A DNA stretch of 10,712 nucleotides from SOIA01 sp050116035 (GTDB taxonomy: Bacteria > Acidobacteriota > Aminicenantia > Aminicenantales > Aminicenantaceae), in NCBI GenBank assembly GCA_050116035.1, contig JASFPJ010000094.1, forward strand, positions 1-10,712. The letters are read 5' to 3'. Shown piece after piece: positions 6,310-10,712 of the stretch. The notes under the pieces were generated by a model. It ran no database searches. It saw only the letters and a program-made list of their open reading frames with translations, and had not been told where the DNA came from. The position numbers and the translations under genes were made by a program. The number at the start of each line of letters is the position of its first letter. The first letter of the stretch is position 1.

Positions 6310-9126
6310 ATGAATAAGAAAATAATAATCCTCTTATCTTTAATGTTTGTCCTTTTTTTCTGGATTCAAGCTTGGGGCGTCGAAACAGGTGAGATCAAAG
6401 GAAAAGTCGTGGAGGAAAACGGAGAAGGCTTGCCAGGAGTCGAGATAACAGCCCAGAGCCCCCGCCTTCAAGGAAAAAGGACGATTCTTTCATCTCTAAC
6501 CGGGGATTTTCATTTCCCGATCCTCCCTGTTGGAAAATACACGTTAACCTTCAAGCTTGAAGGATTCAATCCGGTTACACAGGAAAACGTCATTGTCCGC
6601 CTCGGACAAGTGACCAACCTGAAAGTCACTATGGAATTATCAGAGATACGAAGAGAAATCGTTGTCACGGCAGAACTTCCTCTGATCGATAAAACGTCTA
6701 CAGACACAAGCTTCCATCTCACGAGTACAGACCTGGAAACAATCCCCTCCCAGAATCGAACCGTCGTGGATGCAGTCAAGATAACTCCTGGAGTGACAGG
6801 CGTCCGCATCAACACTCGCCGCGGAACAGCCACTCAGGGTCTCCCCAGCTTCAGGGGAGAAGGCGAAGAAGGGACAAACTGGATTGTGGATGGCCTCTCC
6901 ATCAGCGGAGTGAGGTTGAGGAATGCGGGAATGCAGCTCAATTTCGATTCTTTAGACGAAATCCAGATTATATCCGACCCCTTCAGCCCTGAGTTCGGCT
7001 CCGCTTACGGCGGCATTGTGAACATGGTCACTAAAAGTGGAAGCAATGATTTCTCTGGAGAAATCTCTCTCGTTTTCACGGAAAAAAGCCTGCAGGCCCC
7101 TCGAGAGGACCAGCTCTCTGTTGTGAGTGAGCCCGACTCATTCTCGAACGCAGATTGGTATTTCAATCTGGGCGGTCCCTTCATCAAGGATAAGCTGTGG
7201 TTTTTCCTATCCAACAACTTCTTTATCGATACAGAGCAAACAAAAGACGGCTATGTGGATTATCTCTCTGTTCCCGGCGGTAGTTTAACTCAACGAAGCA
7301 ACAATCTCTTTGCTAAGCTGACTTTTGCCCTCAACAGCAACCACAACCTCTCCCTGACATCCATTTTCCATAAATCCCTCAAGCAGAGCGGCGGAACAGG
7401 CATTCCGGAGCTCTTCGAAGACAAAGATTTCTCTGACCTTATATTCAGGCTGAATTACAAGGGGATCCTCAATTCTTCAACGTTCATCGAAGCTGGACTC
7501 GGCCATGTTAGAAGAGACTCTTTCCTTGAGCCTCTCGATAAGGACCTTGGGCCAGCCCAGTACTACATTGAGGATCTGGCACGGAACCTCAATAATTCTT
7601 ATGGAAACGTGACTGATGACCAAAAGCGTCTGGATTTTAACATCAAGCTGACAAAGCATTATGAAACAGAGACTTTCGGCCGTCACGAACTCAGCTTAGG
7701 TTTTGAATACTACAGCTTTTCATCACATTTCAGGGTGGATTTTACAGGAAAGGATGAAGACCTCTTTCCTGGCAACGGTTTTGATAGTGGGACAAAATAT
7801 TATTTCGACACCTGGTCTGGAGGGAGTGGAACACCCACTTTCTTTTACGAGTACGGAGAGTTCGATTTCATCAACTCAGCAAGGGGAATTGGCGTATTCC
7901 TCAAGGATAAAATGACCTGGGGCCGGTTCACCTTCATGGCAGGAATCAGAAGCCAGACCCAGCTCTGTCGGGACAATAACGAAGAAAAACTCTGGTACTG
8001 GAATCTCCGCGATTTTTTCTCACCTCGTTTTTCTCTGGCTGTAGACATCACGGGAAACGGAGTCAACATCCTCAAGCTCGGATGGGGAAGATTCTCAGAC
8101 GTGATCACCACTATGCCCCTCGGCTTGCTCAATTCCGGGGCCGGATTGACCTTCCGCACCTATCGCTGGCAGGGATCCCTCAGTCCTTCTGAGAGTGAAA
8201 TTCATGATCCATCAAACTGGCTGTTTGAAACAGAACAAGGCGCTCAACCCTTCGAGATCGAAGAAGGCCTGAAACCGAATTTTCTGACTCGTTATCTCAT
8301 CGAGTTCGACAGGAAATTGGGACACAGTTGGGCCTTCAAAGCCCGCTATGTCTACACAAAAGCCGAAGATTTGCTCGAAGTTCTGGCTGTTATCGACCCT
8401 GCCACTGTGTATAAGTTCCTGTATGATAATTTCGAACATAAAAGAAGACACTACCAAGGTCTTGAATTCGAGCTGAACGGTAAAATTGGACAGGATTTCT
8501 TTCTGTTCGCTTCCTACAGCCATTCTTTTGCCAAAGGAACCAATCCGGGTCAGTCAGAGACAGGCTCATGGTCCCAGGAAGAGGGGAGCACGAATTACAT
8601 CGGACTTTTCGGAAATCATATCTATATTCCTGACATTCCTGGACTTGAGGATGAAAAGGCCTATTATGACTGGGCTCTGGCTGGATTGGGCGGAAGAGGG
8701 ATTGGAGATGAAGACTGGTACGGAAAACTTCCCTACTCTGTGGACCACAACTTCAAAGTCAGTTCCATCTTCTTTGCTCCGTATGGCATCACTCTCTCTG
8801 CCGCCTTTGAATGGATTTCCGGGTATTACTGGGAAAAGTTAGGCTATGTGCCGTTTTTCGGGGGTTACTATTCTTTTCCAGAAAAAAGAGGAACGAGAGA
8901 GACAGGCCCTCATGCATACCTGGACCTGGGCATTGAAAAAAAGTTTTCCCTTCGAGGCCTTCGCCTCTCTCAAAACATGGCCTTCACTCTCAGAGTTGAC
9001 ATCTTCAACCTTCTCGACAGCCAGAAACCCATCTCCCATGTTAAAGAGGATATTCCCATTTTCGGAGAGGTCTGGAGCCGACAGCAGCCACGCCAGGCCA
9101 GAGTCACGATCAAGATCAAATGGTAA
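6310..9126 (+). CDS. TonB-dependent outer-membrane receptor with N-terminal carboxypeptidase-regulatory-like domain
   Basis: The product is a large outer-membrane beta-barrel receptor that takes up a ligand using energy from TonB-ExbBD. From the ATG at 6310 it has 938 residues and a clear Sec signal peptide (MNKKIIILLSLMFVLFFW, cleavage near 23). A carboxypeptidase-regulatory/transthyretin-like domain follows at about 26-110. Next are a TonB-box-like EIVVTA (116-121), a plug domain (about 130-245, with WIVDGLSISG and EFGSAYGGIVNMVTKSG), and a barrel to the C-terminal residues VTIKIKW. Ending on an aromatic residue is typical of barrels, although Trp is less usual than Phe. The same frame runs upstream to a TTG at 6235, but this would bury the signal peptide, so 6310 is preferred. 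The ribosome site is weak and no strong promoter is evident. The overall plan resembles Oar-like receptors. No SusD-like partner follows and the substrate is unknown. MITE-like repeats flank the gene. Confidence 0.92.
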   Translation: MNKKIIILLSLMFVLFFWIQAWGVETGEIKGKVVEENGEGLPGVEITAQSPRLQGKRTILSSLTGDFHFPILPVGKYTLTFKLEGFNPVTQENVIVRLGQVTNLKVTMELSEIRREIVVTAELPLIDKTSTDTSFHLTSTDLETIPSQNRTVVDAVKITPGVTGVRINTRRGTATQGLPSFRGEGEEGTNWIVDGLSISGVRLRNAGMQLNFDSLDEIQIISDPFSPEFGSAYGGIVNMVTKSGSNDFSGEISLVFTEKSLQAPREDQLSVVSEPDSFSNADWYFNLGGPFIKDKLWFFLSNNFFIDTEQTKDGYVDYLSVPGGSLTQRSNNLFAKLTFALNSNHNLSLTSIFHKSLKQSGGTGIPELFEDKDFSDLIFRLNYKGILNSSTFIEAGLGHVRRDSFLEPLDKDLGPAQYYIEDLARNLNNSYGNVTDDQKRLDFNIKLTKHYETETFGRHELSLGFEYYSFSSHFRVDFTGKDEDLFPGNGFDSGTKYYFDTWSGGSGTPTFFYEYGEFDFINSARGIGVFLKDKMTWGRFTFMAGIRSQTQLCRDNNEEKLWYWNLRDFFSPRFSLAVDITGNGVNILKLGWGRFSDVITTMPLGLLNSGAGLTFRTYRWQGSLSPSESEIHDPSNWLFETEQGAQPFEIEEGLKPNFLTRYLIEFDRKLGHSWAFKARYVYTKAEDLLEVLAVIDPATVYKFLYDNFEHKRRHYQGLEFELNGKIGQDFFLFASYSHSFAKGTNPGQSETGSWSQEEGSTNYIGLFGNHIYIPDIPGLEDEKAYYDWALAGLGGRGIGDEDWYGKLPYSVDHNFKVSSIFFAPYGITLSAAFEWISGYYWEKLGYVPFFGGYYSFPEKRGTRETGPHAYLDLGIEKKFSLRGLRLSQNMAFTLRVDIFNLLDSQKPISHVKEDIPIFGEVWSRQQPRQARVTIKIKW

Positions 9127-9145
9127 AAAAGGTAGAGGTCTTTAG

Positions 9146-9303
9146 GCTCAGTAATTAGGTGGCACTTTTATCATGATAATGAGGATAAAAATGTCATTGC
9201 GAGTGAAGCGTGGCAATCTCTTTAAGGAAAATGCATTTCTTTTGATGAGATTGCTTCACTCCGTTCGCAATGACATTATAAAAACGTTATCGAATTATTG
9301 AGC
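9146..9303. mobile_element. MITE-like element, copy 2 (158 bp)
   Basis: The left end, GCTCAGTAATTAGGTGGCAC (9146-9165), differs at three positions from copy 1 over the first 26 bases. The right end in reverse complement (from 9303) begins GCTCAATAATTCGATAACG, forming imperfect terminal inverted repeats of about 25 bp. Inside are one unit at 9193-9220 and an inverted unit at 9247-9274, complementary at 22 of 28 positions, so the element can fold into a long hairpin. The trinucleotide TAG flanks both ends (9143-9145 and 9304-9306), a possible but very short target duplication. The element fills nearly all of the 197-base gap between the convergent receptor and glmS genes and may act as a terminator for both. 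Confidence 0.8.
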
Positions 9304-9323
9304 TAGTACACCTGTCTTCTTTT

Positions 9324-10712
9324 TTATTCGACTGTGACACTCTTTGCCAAATTTCTCGGCTGATCCACATCGGCTCCCCTTTTGGCAGCGATGTAATAGG
9401 CAAAAAGCTGAAGAGGAAGAGTGGTCAAAAACGGTGTGAAAAGAGGGTTGGCAGAAGGAACAGGGATGACCCTATCCACTTTATCCTGAATCTCCTTATC
9501 ACCTTCAGAAGCCACGGCCAGGATGTACCCCACTCGTGTTTTAATCTCAGATATATTACTCAGCATTTTTTCATACACTTTATCTTTAGGAATGACAGTC
9601 ATTGTCGGCATTTTTTCGTCGATAAGGGCAATAGGACCGTGCTTCATCTCCCCGCCTGGATAGCCTTCCGCATGAATATAGGATATCTCCTTGAGTTTCA
9701 GGGCTCCCTCAAGAGCCACAGGAAAATTGATGCCGCGTCCTAAATACAGGAAGTGGGAAAAAGACACAAATTCCAGAGCGAGGTCTTCAATCTCTTTGGC
9801 TCGATTGAGAATCTTCTCCATTCTGTGAGGAATCCTCTGCAGGTCTTCTATCAAAGGCAGACTGGCCTTCTCATCTATTTCCCCCTTGATCTGGGCCAGA
9901 TAAAGCGCGAGGAGGGCCAGGGCTGCCATCTGAGCCGCAAAAGTTTTTGTGGCGGCCACTCCGATTTCAGGGCCTGCATGAGTGTAAAGAACTCCATCCG
10001 TGGTTCGAGCAATCGAAGATTTGACCACATTGCAGACGGCCAGAGACAGGGGTTTCTGTTTTTTTGCAGTCCTCAGCGCAGCCAGAGAATCAGCCGTTTC
10101 GCCGGATTGAGAAATGACGACCACAAGGGCATCTTTATCCAGGATGAAGTCCTTGTACCGGTATTCGGAGGCATACTCCACATCCACAGGAACTCGGGCC
10201 AAAGTCTCGATAAATGACTTGGCCACGAGTCCGGCATGGTAGGACGTTCCGCAGGCGATGATCACAACCTTGTTTATTTTTTTTAAAGCTTGCGGAGCTA
10301 TCCCCATCTCCTCAAGGAATACCTTCCCAGAATCAAGGGAGGTTCTTCCCTTCAGGGTGTCTCTCACGACCTGAGGTTGTTCGAAAATCTCCTTGAGCAT
10401 GAAATGCTTGAAACCACTTTTTTCGACCATCAGGGGACTCCAAGAGAGTCGCTCTGCTTCTTTATTCAAAGATTTCCCTTGAAAGTTTAAAAATTTCGCT
10501 CCCTGAGAATCCAGAATGGCGATTTCTTCGTCTTCAAGAAAGACAATCTTTTGAGTGTGGCTGAGAAGAGGATTGAGGTCAGAGGAGATGAAATGTTCGC
10601 CATCTCCCATACCGACAACTGCGGGAGGACCGACTTTCGCCGCGACGATTTTCCCCATATCCTGAGTGGAAATAACGGCAATCGCATAGGCTCCTTCGAG
10701 CTCTTGAACAGC
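9324..10712 (-). CDS. glmS: Glutamine-fructose-6-phosphate aminotransferase, C-terminal part (5' end outside window)
   Basis: GlmS converts fructose 6-phosphate and glutamine to glucosamine 6-phosphate, the entry step to UDP-GlcNAc for peptidoglycan and lipopolysaccharide. The frame is open to the window edge, and codons beyond the Met at 10658 still match the family (AVQELEGAYAIAVIS). The gene therefore continues past 10712, and 462 residues are visible of the roughly 600 usual. The missing part includes the catalytic N-terminal Cys of the glutaminase domain. The visible part holds the end of the glutaminase domain and two SIS sugar-isomerase domains. These carry ACGTSYHAG and SQSGETADSL in the first, LKLKEISYIHAEGYPGGEM and KHGPIALID in the second, and the C-terminal NLAKSVTVE with its conserved Lys. 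All expected sugar-binding and isomerase residues in this part look intact. The upstream region, where a glmS ribozyme might sit, is not in the window. Confidence 0.97.
   Translation of the reverse strand, partial: AVQELEGAYAIAVISTQDMGKIVAAKVGPPAVVGMGDGEHFISSDLNPLLSHTQKIVFLEDEEIAILDSQGAKFLNFQGKSLNKEAERLSWSPLMVEKSGFKHFMLKEIFEQPQVVRDTLKGRTSLDSGKVFLEEMGIAPQALKKINKVVIIACGTSYHAGLVAKSFIETLARVPVDVEYASEYRYKDFILDKDALVVVISQSGETADSLAALRTAKKQKPLSLAVCNVVKSSIARTTDGVLYTHAGPEIGVAATKTFAAQMAALALLALYLAQIKGEIDEKASLPLIEDLQRIPHRMEKILNRAKEIEDLALEFVSFSHFLYLGRGINFPVALEGALKLKEISYIHAEGYPGGEMKHGPIALIDEKMPTMTVIPKDKVYEKMLSNISEIKTRVGYILAVASEGDKEIQDKVDRVIPVPSANPLFTPFLTTLPLQLFAYYIAAKRGADVDQPRNLAKSVTVE

Overview
The window looks like chromosomal DNA from a Gram-negative (diderm) bacterium of moderate GC content. 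A TonB-dependent outer-membrane receptor shows the outer membrane. The long MacB/FtsX-type permease, the receptor with an N-terminal carboxypeptidase-regulatory-like domain, and the actinobacterial-type inositol-phosphate synthase paired with a CDP-alcohol phosphotransferase together suggest an Acidobacteriota or Aminicenantes-like lineage. That placement is inference from gene style only, with moderate confidence.

Layout from left to right. Bases 1-1851 (+) are the 3' part of an ABC-transporter permease whose start lies before the window. A tRNA-Leu(UAA) gene (2078-2163, -) has its own promoter. Then comes a two-gene unit: an ArsA/Get3-family ATPase with a C-terminal Hsp20-like domain (2449-3612, +) and a 69-residue basic protein of unknown function (3637-3846, +), behind a good sigma70-type promoter. 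A second two-gene operon (4136-5918, +) encodes a CDP-alcohol phosphotransferase and a myo-inositol-phosphate synthase. Together they could make inositol 3-phosphate and attach it to CDP-diacylglycerol, which gives phosphatidylinositol-phosphate lipids. A 938-residue TonB-dependent receptor follows (6310-9126, +). The window ends inside glmS (9324-10712, -), which supplies glucosamine-6-phosphate for peptidoglycan and LPS.

The most interesting non-coding structure is a pair of related MITE-like elements, one on each side of the TonB receptor gene (about 5950-6171 and 9146-9303). Both have imperfect terminal inverted repeats of about 25 bp, enclosing hairpin units that begin GTCATTGCGA and end GCAATCTC. 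Copy 1 has an extra internal unit. Copy 2 fills almost all of the space between two convergent genes.

Other points worth a look are an Arg-to-Glu change in the otherwise intact CDP-alcohol phosphotransferase signature, and the pairing of an ArsA/Get3-like ATPase with a small unknown protein. No CRISPR array, phage, toxin-antitoxin module or defence system is visible.
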